Assembly: GCA_964625745.1 (NCBI GenBank)
Contig: CAZVCJ010000093.1
Coordinates: 1 to 15,530, forward strand
DNA from: CAZVCJ01 sp964625745
GTDB taxonomy: Bacteria > Chloroflexota > Anaerolineae > VGOG01
Length of the DNA stretch: 15,530 bases
Direction of reading: 5' to 3'
The position numbers were made by a program, and so were the translations under genes. The number at the start of each line of letters is the position of its first letter. Position 1 is the first letter of the stretch. Under the pieces are notes generated by a model. It saw only the letters and a program-made list of their open reading frames with translations. It made no database searches and was not told where the DNA came from. Of this stretch, positions 1 through 6,758 are shown piece by piece.

Positions 1-863
1 GCCTGGGCGGTGATCACTTTCACCATCTCGTGGAAGCGGGGGTCGGCGTGGACGAAGGGGAAGCGGCTGAGCACGTCCACCACGTGCAGGATGTCGTACC
101 AGACGAAGGGGTACTTGAGCTTGCGGAAGTCGGTGCCGATGCCAAACATGTAGAGCTTGCGCTCGGTCTGGTGCTCCCAGTGCCAGAGGAGCATCCCGGC
201 GCCCGTGCGCGTGGCTGGGCTGTCTAGCAACTCCGGCACCTGGGCCAGTGCCTTCAGCGCATAGACGTTGACGATGGGGCAAGGGTCGTCCTTGCGCCCC
301 GGCCCCTTGAACTTGCCCAACTCCGGTGCGGCGACGCATCGCCAGCCGTTGTCATCCATCAGGCCAACCAGGTGATCCACTGCCCGCTTCACGCGCGGGT
401 CGTCGTCCAGGCCCATGGACAGCAAGGCGTAGAGCAGCGTCGGCGCGTCGCACAGCATCCACGTCCACGTGTCCTCGCCTGTCCCACCGAAAGTCTTGGG
501 GACGTTCACCACAGTCTGGAAAGCCCCTTCCGGCGACTGGTGCGACATCACGGCCTCGATACCGTCAGCCATGCCGACCCCACCGCCAGGTGGGGCATCG
601 TCGGCTCGCACGCCGAAGTCGGCCAGGGTGCTGAACTTGTGGATGGGGTGGCTGGCGTCGTTGTGGCGCTTGAGGGGGTAGCCGGGCCAGGCGGTGGCCT
701 CGGCGATGAGCGCTTGCACCTGGGGGTGGGCCAGCATCTTTGCACGGGCCGCCTGCACATCGGGGTCGTCCTCAGGCCGGTCGAGCAGGCCCACCAGCGT
801 GCGGTAGCGAGTCCAGGGCTCGTCCGATTCCAGCAGCCATTGGATCAGATCAGTTTTCCTCAT
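1..863 (-). CDS. Squalene-cyclase/prenyltransferase-fold protein, C-terminus beyond the window
   Basis: The reading frame is open from an ATG at 863 to the left edge, about 287 residues, so the C-terminus is missing. The protein is rich in helix-forming stretches with regularly spaced, QW-like segments such as SHQSPEGAFQ and, later, MDDNGWRC followed by ELGKFKGPGRK. It resembles the alpha/alpha-toroid (terpenoid cyclase/protein prenyltransferase) fold seen in uncharacterised proteins of Chloroflexota and related bacteria. I see no DXDD motif of squalene-hopene cyclases in the visible part, so a cyclase activity should not be assumed. A GGGAG Shine-Dalgarno lies 4 bases before the ATG, which supports the start. 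It is the last gene of the co-directional series visible here, 51 bases after the GyrI-like gene. Fold assignment is moderately secure; function is unknown. Confidence 0.7.
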   Translation of the reverse strand, partial: MRKTDLIQWLLESDEPWTRYRTLVGLLDRPEDDPDVQAARAKMLAHPQVQALIAEATAWPGYPLKRHNDASHPIHKFSTLADFGVRADDAPPGGGVGMADGIEAVMSHQSPEGAFQTVVNVPKTFGGTGEDTWTWMLCDAPTLLYALLSMGLDDDPRVKRAVDHLVGLMDDNGWRCVAAPELGKFKGPGRKDDPCPIVNVYALKALAQVPELLDSPATRTGAGMLLWHWEHQTERKLYMFGIGTDFRKLKYPFVWYDILHVVDVLSRFPFVHADPRFHEMVKVITAQ

Positions 864-914
864 TTCACTCCCAGCTTCCTCTTCAGTTTTCCGATGGCGA
901 TGACGAGGGCGTAT

Positions 915-1367
915 TTACTTGATGGGGATGTAGACATCCATCTCTGAGCCAGGATCCCTGGGATCAAAGCTCTCGTCGTACAGCTCGAATTCCGGGCCAG
1001 GAGCGCGTTGGTGGCCGGACTGTGGCAGCCAGGTGTGGTAGGCATGCTGGTACGTCTCGCCCAGGGTCGGCAAGGTGCAGGTAAAGACAGCGTACTGCCC
1101 TTCCGGTATGTCCCAACTTACCATACCCTCGGGAGTCTCAACGGTGCTGCCCACCTCGAACCCGGCAATGTAGTCAAACTCGCCGCTGCTCTCATCGAAG
1201 TTGTCGCAGACACCGTAGGCGACGTGTGGTTTTACCACCTGCTTGATTTCGCCCATCCTCGGTCCGAATTCGCCCCACATCTGGGGGATCTCGTTGTTCT
1301 CGTTCTTGCCGTGATACTTCATGCCCACGATAGTGAATGCTGCTCTGCTAACGATCTTGGGTTCCAT
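915..1367 (-). CDS. GyrI-like / AraC effector-binding domain protein
   Basis: A 150-residue stand-alone protein of the GyrI-like small-molecule-binding superfamily (SOUL/GyrI-like fold, the effector-binding half of AraC- and MerR-type regulators). The recognisable parts are the N-terminal strand ending in FTIVGMKYHG, the central DYIAGFEVGS, the strand GQYAVFTCTLP and the C-terminal pair ending in GSEMDVYIPIK, which is typical of this family. There is no DNA-binding domain, so it probably binds a hydrophobic or cationic ligand, or hydrolyses one as some GyrI-like proteins do; this is inference. An AGGAGG Shine-Dalgarno lies 6 bases before the ATG at 1367, so the start is secure. The length is normal for the single-domain form. 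It follows the M28 peptidase gene by 36 bases and may belong to the same transcript. Confidence 0.85.
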   Translation of the reverse strand: MEPKIVSRAAFTIVGMKYHGKNENNEIPQMWGEFGPRMGEIKQVVKPHVAYGVCDNFDESSGEFDYIAGFEVGSTVETPEGMVSWDIPEGQYAVFTCTLPTLGETYQHAYHTWLPQSGHQRAPGPEFELYDESFDPRDPGSEMDVYIPIK

Positions 1368-1403
1368 TGCTGTCCTCCTTAATTTTTGGTGATTTGAGCT
1401 TTG

Positions 1404-2612
1404 TCAGCTCTGGGATTCCCGGCACCAGTCCGGCGATTTGTCTTGCAAGCTCTCCACCACGTCGGTGATGAATGACACAACCTCGCCCAGCTTGGCGGGG
1501 CTGATCCATGCGGTGGTATCAGCCGGAAGATGACTGACGTTCGCCACGCCCACCGAGCTAAGCGCGATGCAGGGCACGCCTCGCCAGAAGAAGGCGCTGT
1601 GATCGCTTTCATACCAGGGGTCAACCCGCACCATGCCGGGATACCGTTGGTGCACCTTACGGACCTGGTCCTCAAATGGTTGAGAAGCTCCGAGCATGGT
1701 GATGTTGTTTGCACCCAACTGCTGCCCGACGCCGTCCACATTGATCACAGTGAGGAGGTGTTCCAACTCACCTTCCCGCCGACGCAGATACTCCGCGTCG
1801 CCCAGACCGCCGTTTTCCTCACCGTTCACGGCTAACCATTCGATGCCGACCGTGAAGCCTCTTTTGGTTAACGACTCGGCCAAAGCCAGCAGGACAGCTA
1901 TCCCAGAGCCATTATCAATAGCGCCGGGAGTATCATGCATGGTGTCGAAGTGGGCGAGCAACATGATCCGCTCCGGCCTGATGCCTGCTCTGGTGGCCAC
2001 GACGTTGCAAAAGTGCCCCGCAGACTGGTGACTGTCAATCTTTAGATGCAGGGTCTGGTCGAGATGTCGCAGCAGGGCCAGACCAACTTCGGCGGGGACG
2101 GTCGCCGACGGAATCGGGAATTCCCAGTCGCGGATCAATCTCTCAAAACAACCCGTCTTGGAGTGGATGGTGATGAGCGCGGCAGGCTTCTTTTCGTCCA
2201 ACATTCGCATAACCTTTTGATCACGCTCAGGGAAGTAGACGGCGCGTCTGGCTGAGAAACCGTTCCCTTTTGTCAGATCGCCATACAGAATCCCGATACG
2301 TCCCGCTAATTGGGCTGCTTCCAGTTCGGCCTCAGTCCCGACAACCACGGCCGGGGCGGTCACGTCACATGGGGGTGAGAAGGCATTGGCTGCCGCGTCC
2401 AGCCTGCGGCCGTCCAACTCCAGGCACGTTTCCTCTTCTTCCCAGGCGGGACAAGGGAACGCCTGGGCCTCCACTTCCAGACCGCTGGCCGCGAAGACGT
2501 TCCAGATATAGTCAGCGGCTGCCTGGTTTTCTACAGAACCGACCGGCCGAGGACCGATCTCTATACAGAGGTGCTCAAGATGCTTCATAGCTGCTGTCTC
2601 TACGTTGTGCAC
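1404..2612 (-). CDS. M28 family zinc metallopeptidase (aminopeptidase-like) with PA-like insert
   Basis: A 402-residue M28 peptidase. The di-zinc site is complete: H221 and D223 in AHFDTM, bridging D233 in AIDNGSG, catalytic E265 and ligand E266 in NGEENGG, D293 in INVDGVG, and H361 in SHLPADT. Residues around 85-195 form a protease-associated-like region before the catalytic domain. No signal peptide or membrane segment is visible, so it is probably cytoplasmic and acts on short peptides or amino-acid conjugates; the substrate is unknown. The start is GTG, overlapping the TAG stop of the DUF3795 gene as TAGTG, with an AAGGAG Shine-Dalgarno 8 bases upstream. An in-frame ATG at 2588 is an alternative but has no good ribosome site. 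Overlap with the upstream gene suggests translational coupling to the DUF3795 and C45 genes. Confidence 0.93.
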   Translation of the reverse strand: MHNVETAAMKHLEHLCIEIGPRPVGSVENQAAADYIWNVFAASGLEVEAQAFPCPAWEEEETCLELDGRRLDAAANAFSPPCDVTAPAVVVGTEAELEAAQLAGRIGILYGDLTKGNGFSARRAVYFPERDQKVMRMLDEKKPAALITIHSKTGCFERLIRDWEFPIPSATVPAEVGLALLRHLDQTLHLKIDSHQSAGHFCNVVATRAGIRPERIMLLAHFDTMHDTPGAIDNGSGIAVLLALAESLTKRGFTVGIEWLAVNGEENGGLGDAEYLRRREGELEHLLTVINVDGVGQQLGANNITMLGASQPFEDQVRKVHQRYPGMVRVDPWYESDHSAFFWRGVPCIALSSVGVANVSHLPADTTAWISPAKLGEVVSFITDVVESLQDKSPDWCRESQS

Positions 2613-2929
2613 TATGTCCTCTCCTTCCCGGCCATAATCTGTTCAAACATTCTTCTTCTCAGTTCGTCATAGCCAGGCTGTGAGTAGAACTCTTGCATCC
2701 TGACACACTCTTCAAACTGACCACATTCCCCACAGAACAATATCTCTTTCTCCTCACAACACGTTCTGATCGGACAATCCCTGCCTTTCGGGTAATCCTT
2801 GGGCAGCCAACAACAGCGATAGTTGTTCTCAGGGTTCACCAATCCGCCCTCATCCCCCGCCAGAAAACGCTGGTATGCATCACACTTGCTACAGTCGGCC
2901 CCACAGAAGCGAATGGGTCTTTTCAGCAT
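2612..2929 (-). CDS. DUF3795 cysteine-rich protein
   Basis: A small 105-residue protein of the DUF3795 type. It starts with RFCGADCSKCDAY and has further cysteines in YRCCWL, DCPIRTCCEE and FCGECGQFEEC, a pattern expected to hold metal or form an Fe-S or zinc site; the ligand is not established from sequence. It ends in a charged helix. The ATG overlaps the TGA of the C45 gene as TGATG, and the TAG overlaps the GTG of the M28 gene, so it sits between two hydrolases in what looks like a coupled unit. The frame stays open 30 codons further upstream, but that stretch lies inside the C45 gene and looks like a shadow. Function of DUF3795 is unknown; members are common in anaerobic bacteria and archaea. 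Confidence 0.85.
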   Translation of the reverse strand: MLKRPIRFCGADCSKCDAYQRFLAGDEGGLVNPENNYRCCWLPKDYPKGRDCPIRTCCEEKEILFCGECGQFEECVRMQEFYSQPGYDELRRRMFEQIMAGKERT

Positions 2930-3915
2930 CAGAAACTCACCGTTCGATACTCTGCCTGACAGGGATAACCTGCCGCGATGTCCAGTTGCCGTTCGCCCGG
3001 ATGCCCTACGACCGACCACAACGTTCCGAGCTTGCGCTCGGGAGAGTACACCCCGTGAGAGCAGACCAAACCCTCGTGGTCACGCAGGGCCTGCTTCACG
3101 TCATCGGTATCTATCAGCTTATCGCCCCCCAGCAACTGGCGGAGGCGGTTGTAGCGGGGATGGGAATCAGGCGGCACGAAGGTTTCTTTACCAGCCCAGG
3201 CCGGGCAGACGGCGTGGTTGGTCATCACCAGCAGTCCATCTTCGGGATAGCGCACCTCGACCCCCTCCACGGTTGGTTCCACGACGGCGGCCTTGCCGGC
3301 GCGGTCGGCCAGGAGGTAGGTGTAACTCGAAGCGTGGGGCACGCGCTGGATCAGCTCTAGCCCTTCGTCCACCGTCGCACAGCGATCGAGGACCAGGCGG
3401 GCGATGAGCCAGAAGGTTAGACCTGGCTGCAAGCCCGGCAGGAAAAAAGCGGCAATCCCCACGAAGAGGCCGGCTTCGTTGAGGCCATCGTCGCGCCCCA
3501 CCCAGATGTCGCAATCGCCCAGGCTGGCGTAGCGTCCCTCGGGATAGGTGCGATAGGTTGTTGCCGGCTCCTCCGACACGTCGTGGAAATAGTCGTAGTT
3601 CCGCCCAACGATGGGGCGACCATCGGCCGACCGCTCCGGCGTTACCGCCAGCACGCTGCAACCAGGCACCTCTGCCGGATCAAAGGGGGCAGTCAGAGTC
3701 AGGGTCATCAACGCATTGTAGTCCAACTCGGCTACCTCTGCCAATCCCCGCATCTCGTCCAACAACTCTGGTGCATACTGCCCCACAATCTCCTCACACT
3801 GCCTGGCAAAATGGAGCATTTTGGGATCTGGCGGGGGCAGGGTCATGCCCTTCAGGGGATGACCTTGCTGTCGTCCCATCTCTTCATAGCTGCCACGAAG
3901 TTCAATCTGATGCAT
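2929..3915 (-). CDS. C45 family autoproteolytic acyltransferase/hydrolase
   Basis: A 328-residue protein resembling the acyl-CoA:6-aminopenicillanic acid acyltransferase (peptidase C45) family, N-terminal-nucleophile enzymes that cleave themselves before a cysteine and then transfer or hydrolyse acyl groups on amides. The likely nucleophile is Cys86 in PGCSVLAV, followed by the family-typical GRNYDYF. Other supportive segments are the N-terminal LRGSYEEMGRQQG, GLNEAGLFVG, and MTNHAV near residue 230. The frame can be extended to a TTG at 3936, but an AGGAGG Shine-Dalgarno (3924-3930) lies 8 bases before the ATG at 3915, so that ATG is chosen. It follows the GNAT gene by 38 bases and overlaps the DUF3795 gene by one base. 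The real substrate is unknown; most bacterial members are not penicillin enzymes. Confidence 0.9.
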   Translation of the reverse strand: MHQIELRGSYEEMGRQQGHPLKGMTLPPPDPKMLHFARQCEEIVGQYAPELLDEMRGLAEVAELDYNALMTLTLTAPFDPAEVPGCSVLAVTPERSADGRPIVGRNYDYFHDVSEEPATTYRTYPEGRYASLGDCDIWVGRDDGLNEAGLFVGIAAFFLPGLQPGLTFWLIARLVLDRCATVDEGLELIQRVPHASSYTYLLADRAGKAAVVEPTVEGVEVRYPEDGLLVMTNHAVCPAWAGKETFVPPDSHPRYNRLRQLLGGDKLIDTDDVKQALRDHEGLVCSHGVYSPERKLGTLWSVVGHPGERQLDIAAGYPCQAEYRTVSF

Positions 3916-3953
3916 TGGATAAGCCTCCTTTGTCAAAGCTCATTTCTGTTTTT

Positions 3954-4427
3954 CTATGGCCGTGCCACTCCCCTGGCAGGCAGCCTCTTCTCCAAGAGGA
4001 TTCCACCACGGAGGTCTGACCCCACCTCGACGAACCCCACCTTGTTGTAGAAATGGCGCGTACGACGGTTCCAGGCTGGCGTACCCAAAGTCCATCTCTT
4101 GGCCAGCGGGTACTCTTCCCACAGGAACTCCACGGCCTGGGTGCCGACCCCTTGATTCTGATAATCGGGATCAACGAAGATGCGCCCCAGCTCGTACTCT
4201 CGAGGTCCCTTGCGAAGTACAATGAGCCCGCCGGCCATCTGATCGCCGACCAAGATCTTGTAATAGTCGCCGACGCGCATCATTTTTCTCTGCCACTGCT
4301 CAGAACTGTAGCCGGGAGGGCCACCCAACCCTGGAGCGCCACAATGTATGTCGCTGTGGAACGCCCGCTCGGAGATACGAGCCAACACGGCGGCATCCTT
4401 CGGTCTGGCCTTTTCGAATCGAATCAT
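3954..4427 (-). CDS. GNAT family N-acetyltransferase
   Basis: A 157-residue single-domain acetyltransferase that should transfer an acetyl group from acetyl-CoA to an amine. The CoA-binding motif A is clear: YELGRIFVDPDYQNQGVG, with the Q/R-x-x-G-x-G pyrophosphate loop at residues 90-95, followed by helix AVEFLWEEY. Motif B is NRRTRHFYNKVGFVEVG near residues 120-136. The N-terminus IRFEKARPKDAAVLARISERAF is the usual GNAT beginning. The Shine-Dalgarno is weak (only GTAGCCGTG-like sequence before the ATG), but the gene lies 19 bases after the SDR stop, so translation may depend on the upstream gene. The substrate cannot be told; it could be a small molecule, a drug or a protein terminus. Confidence 0.93.
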   Translation of the reverse strand: MIRFEKARPKDAAVLARISERAFHSDIHCGAPGLGGPPGYSSEQWQRKMMRVGDYYKILVGDQMAGGLIVLRKGPREYELGRIFVDPDYQNQGVGTQAVEFLWEEYPLAKRWTLGTPAWNRRTRHFYNKVGFVEVGSDLRGGILLEKRLPARGVARP

Positions 4428-4446
4428 AACACGGCTACCCGTTCTG

Positions 4447-5247
4447 TCAGAACTCGTGGGTATCGGCTACGGATCTCCCACCATCCACGACGATGCACTG
4501 GCCGTTGATGTACGAGGAGTCGTCGCTGAGCAAGAACAGGGCCACGTTGGCGATCTCCTCGACCGTACAGACCCGTTGCAGCGGGTAGGTTTTGGCGATG
4601 CGCCCGATCCAGGCCTCGACTTCCTCCGGGGTGCGCTCGCCTTCGGAGTTCGCGATCCGCACAAAACCGGGACAGATGGCGTTGGCCCGGATGTGCGGGG
4701 CGAAGTCAATGGCCAGGGTCCGCGTCAGAGCGTTGATGGCCGCCTTCGTCACCGGGTAGACACTGAAGTTCTTGAGCACCCGGAAGGCTGCCCCGGACGA
4801 GATGTTGACGATGGCTCCTCCGCCGCTCTGTAGCATCAGCGGGATAGCATACTTCGCAAACCGGAAGTAGCCGTTCAGGTTCACCTCGATGGTGTGGCTC
4901 CAGTCTTCTTCCGAGATCTCTACCACGTTCCTGGCGATGTCGCCCTCGTAGGCGGCGGCACAGTTGACCAGGTAATGCAATGCGCCAAATTCGCGCCGGG
5001 TGATCTCAATGGCCCGCACGACCTCGCCCGTTTTCGATACATCGGTCCGCACAAACAGCGCTGTGCCGCTGTTCTCCCGGATCCGGTCGGCCGTTCTCTG
5101 GCCCATTTTCTCCTCGATATCAACGACTACCACCTTCGCCCCCTCGGACGCCAGCTTGAAAGCGATGGCGCTGCCGATAGAGGGACCACCGGCCTTGTAA
5201 CCCAGGGCTGCCCCGGTGATCAGGGCAACCTTGTCTTGCATGTTCAT
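4447..5247 (-). CDS. SDR family NAD(P)-dependent oxidoreductase
   Basis: A 266-residue classical short-chain dehydrogenase. The Rossmann glycine motif begins TGAALG at residue 11, but the loop is longer than the usual TGxxxGxG: the terminal GPSIG comes only at residues 21-25. D43 at the end of the second strand favours NAD over NADP. N95 in VNCAA, N123/N125 in VNLNG, S151 in NISSG, and Y164 with K168 in YPVTK form the expected catalytic set. The ending INGQCIVVDGG is typical of classical SDRs and argues for a tetramer. An AGGAGG-like GGGAGG lies 8 bases before the ATG. The stop is 19 bases before the GNAT start. The substrate is unknown; annotation as glucose dehydrogenase or 3-oxoacyl-ACP reductase would be a guess. 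Confidence 0.94.
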   Translation of the reverse strand: MNMQDKVALITGAALGYKAGGPSIGSAIAFKLASEGAKVVVVDIEEKMGQRTADRIRENSGTALFVRTDVSKTGEVVRAIEITRREFGALHYLVNCAAAYEGDIARNVVEISEEDWSHTIEVNLNGYFRFAKYAIPLMLQSGGGAIVNISSGAAFRVLKNFSVYPVTKAAINALTRTLAIDFAPHIRANAICPGFVRIANSEGERTPEEVEAWIGRIAKTYPLQRVCTVEEIANVALFLLSDDSSYINGQCIVVDGGRSVADTHEF

Positions 5248-5265
5248 GGAATCTACCTCCCGAAA

Positions 5266-6195
5266 CTAGAGAATCGTCCCGACGCACTCCTCCAGGATTT
5301 CTATTTCCTGCTTATCTGCTTCGACTCTCACTTTGGCACCCACCGGCAAGGTAGTGTTAGGGCAATTATGACCAAAGTCGTTGGCCTTCAGAATGGGGAA
5401 CCTGTATTCCGAGGTGACCGTCAACAAAACGTCTTGCATCTTTAAGGGCTCATCCGCTTTGTTGTCCAATCCATCAATATAACCAACGATCACGCCTTGC
5501 ACCTGGTCAAATACGCCGATTTGTTTAAGCTGATGGAACTGATAGTCACATTCTTCTGGTGTAATCTCAATGCTTTCCACAAACAGGACGGACGCTGTGA
5601 AGTCAGGGAAATAGGGCGTCCCTGCCAGTTTCAGCAAGCATTTCAGGTTGCCGCCCAACAATCTTCCCTCCACAACTCCACTGCGTATGGTTTCTCGTTT
5701 TCCATTGGCATTGACCTTTCCAATTTCGGCTTCCATCAGTCGACTGACGAATTCTTGCACATCGTAAGGCGTGGGATCCCGACCAAATCCCCACATGACA
5801 TCGTTGCCGTGAAAAGTGACCAAACCGGTTTTCGCGTAAATGGCATTCAACAAGACGGTGATATCGCTGATGCCTAGAAAAACCTTGGGATTTTCCTTGA
5901 TGACATCCCAATCGAGGTAAGGCAGGCAAGCATTCGCTGTGCTTCCGCCCTGAGAACAGACGATGGCCTTGATAGATTTGTCCGCAAACATGTTGTTTAT
6001 GTCTTCGGCCTTTTCCTGTGGAGATGCAGCGTAACCTAACGTATTGGAGAAAACGTGCTTCCCAAGAGTGATCCGAAACCCCATATCTTCTAGAAATCTA
6101 ACGCCCTTATTGAATTGCAAGTCTCCGGGTGGTACAGGAGTTGAGGACGAGACCACACCGATCCTGTCACCCTTGTCTAGTTTCATCGCTATCAC
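5266..6195 (-). CDS. S66 family peptidase (LD-carboxypeptidase / MccF-like)
   Basis: A 309-residue serine peptidase of family S66, which contains LdcA (cleaves the L,D bond of murein tetrapeptides) and MccF (self-immunity hydrolase for microcin C). The Ser-Glu-His set is visible: S110 in FLGISDIT, E207 in LFVESIEI and H276 in NDFGHNCPNTTLP, with the CSQGGSTA strand before the nucleophile. No signal peptide is present, as for cytosolic LdcA. The start is uncertain: GTG at 6195 has an AGGAGG Shine-Dalgarno 9 bases upstream and is preferred, whereas ATG at 6186 is too far from it and TTG at 6219 would lie before it. The gene looks noticeably more AT-rich than uvrA or the cyclase-like gene. Murein recycling and detoxification of a peptide-nucleotide are both possible. 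Confidence 0.9.
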   Translation of the reverse strand: MIAMKLDKGDRIGVVSSSTPVPPGDLQFNKGVRFLEDMGFRITLGKHVFSNTLGYAASPQEKAEDINNMFADKSIKAIVCSQGGSTANACLPYLDWDVIKENPKVFLGISDITVLLNAIYAKTGLVTFHGNDVMWGFGRDPTPYDVQEFVSRLMEAEIGKVNANGKRETIRSGVVEGRLLGGNLKCLLKLAGTPYFPDFTASVLFVESIEITPEECDYQFHQLKQIGVFDQVQGVIVGYIDGLDNKADEPLKMQDVLLTVTSEYRFPILKANDFGHNCPNTTLPVGAKVRVEADKQEIEILEECVGTIL

Positions 6196-6258
6196 CGATT
6201 GATACCTCCTCGAGTTCAAGTGTGATGAGCTGCCACCTAACTTGTGATACTCCTTCCG

Positions 6259-6666
6259 CTACCAAGCGGGACTTGAACCTGCCTTTGCTACCTGGGCTTG
6301 TAGGCCACGGCCTCCATCAATAATAACCAGAATCTCCGAGTCAATAAACACGCTCGTAGCCGTCATCCGCGCCGGGTATCCGTCCGTGAATTTCTCCCTG
6401 TAGACCTCTCTCATCCTGGCGAAATCCTCGATATTCTTCAGGTAGACCGTCATCTTCACCACGTCGCTCAGCGTGGCGCCGGCGGCATTGAGGGTCTTCT
6501 CCAGATTCCTGAAGCAGTGGGCCGTTTGCTCCTCGACGCTCCCCGGCCACTTGCCCTCCTCGTCCAGCCCGGCCACGTGAGACGTGAAGACAAAGTCGCC
6601 AGCGACCACGCAGGTAGAGAAAGTGGGATCATAATCTGGATAGAGATTGATTCTTTCGATTGGCAT
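6259..6666 (-). CDS. RidA (YjgF/YER057c/UK114) family protein with unusual C-terminus
   Basis: A 135-residue member of the RidA superfamily, whose best-known members hydrolyse reactive enamine/imine intermediates formed by PLP enzymes. Visible family features are FVFTSHVAGLDEEG, EEQTAHCFRNLEKTLNAAG, the strand VVKMTVYLKNIEDF, and the conserved Arg100 in YPARMTATSVF. The end differs from classical RidA: where an IEAIA-like strand with a conserved Glu is expected, the protein has VIIDGGRG and then a tail ending in AKAGSSPAW that resembles a translated tRNA 3' part. Deaminase activity is therefore uncertain. An AGGAGG-like GGGAGG lies 6 bases before the ATG at 6666; the frame extends 13 codons further but without support. 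A hairpin is present in the 92-base gap to the upstream glycosylase gene. Confidence 0.9.
   Translation of the reverse strand: MPIERINLYPDYDPTFSTCVVAGDFVFTSHVAGLDEEGKWPGSVEEQTAHCFRNLEKTLNAAGATLSDVVKMTVYLKNIEDFARMREVYREKFTDGYPARMTATSVFIDSEILVIIDGGRGLQAQVAKAGSSPAW
6266..6282 (-). other. tRNA T-arm-like 17-mer at the 3' end of the RidA gene
   Basis: On the minus strand this reads as a 5-base stem, a TTCAAGT loop and a 5-base stem, with one A-C mismatch. It contains the B-box/T-loop consensus GGTTCAAGTCC of tRNA genes, and its translation gives the AGSSPA tail of the RidA protein. No matching acceptor strand (expected near CTACCAA) and no anticodon arm are found upstream, so it is not a tRNA gene. 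It could be a remnant of a tRNA 3' end or attachment site, or chance. Confidence 0.4.
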
Positions 6667-6686
6667 ATCATTCCTCCCAGGTGTCA

Positions 6687-6727
6687 AACCCGCGCAGCAC
6701 AACATCGCCTCTCTGATGTCGCGGGTT
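6687..6727 (-). other. Intergenic hairpin between glycosylase and RidA genes
   Basis: The gap holds an inverted repeat with perfect 8-base outer arms AACCCGCG (6687-6694) and CGCGGGTT (6720-6727), a second 5-base stem ACATC/GATGT (6702-6706 and 6715-6719), a 7-base bulge on one side and an 8-base loop. It lies 20 bases upstream of the RidA start codon, close to its Shine-Dalgarno. No U-tract follows on the minus strand, so a simple intrinsic terminator is unlikely; a processing, attenuation or stability element is possible. Confidence 0.5.
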
Positions 6728-6758
6728 CCATCAGTTGCCCATTGTAGGCAGAGCCAGG

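Noticed and set aside
372..947. A 191-codon plus-strand frame opposite the cyclase-like gene
   Set aside because: It is antisense to an open, family-like minus-strand gene, spans two gene ends, and has no domain features.
3910..3940. TTGACA promoter -35 box before the C45 gene
   Set aside because: The hexamer overlaps the Shine-Dalgarno area and the start; a -10 at proper spacing would fall inside the gene and none is seen.
6255..6330. A minus-strand tRNA gene
   Set aside because: Only a T-arm-like piece is present; no acceptor pairing, anticodon arm or D-arm can be built.
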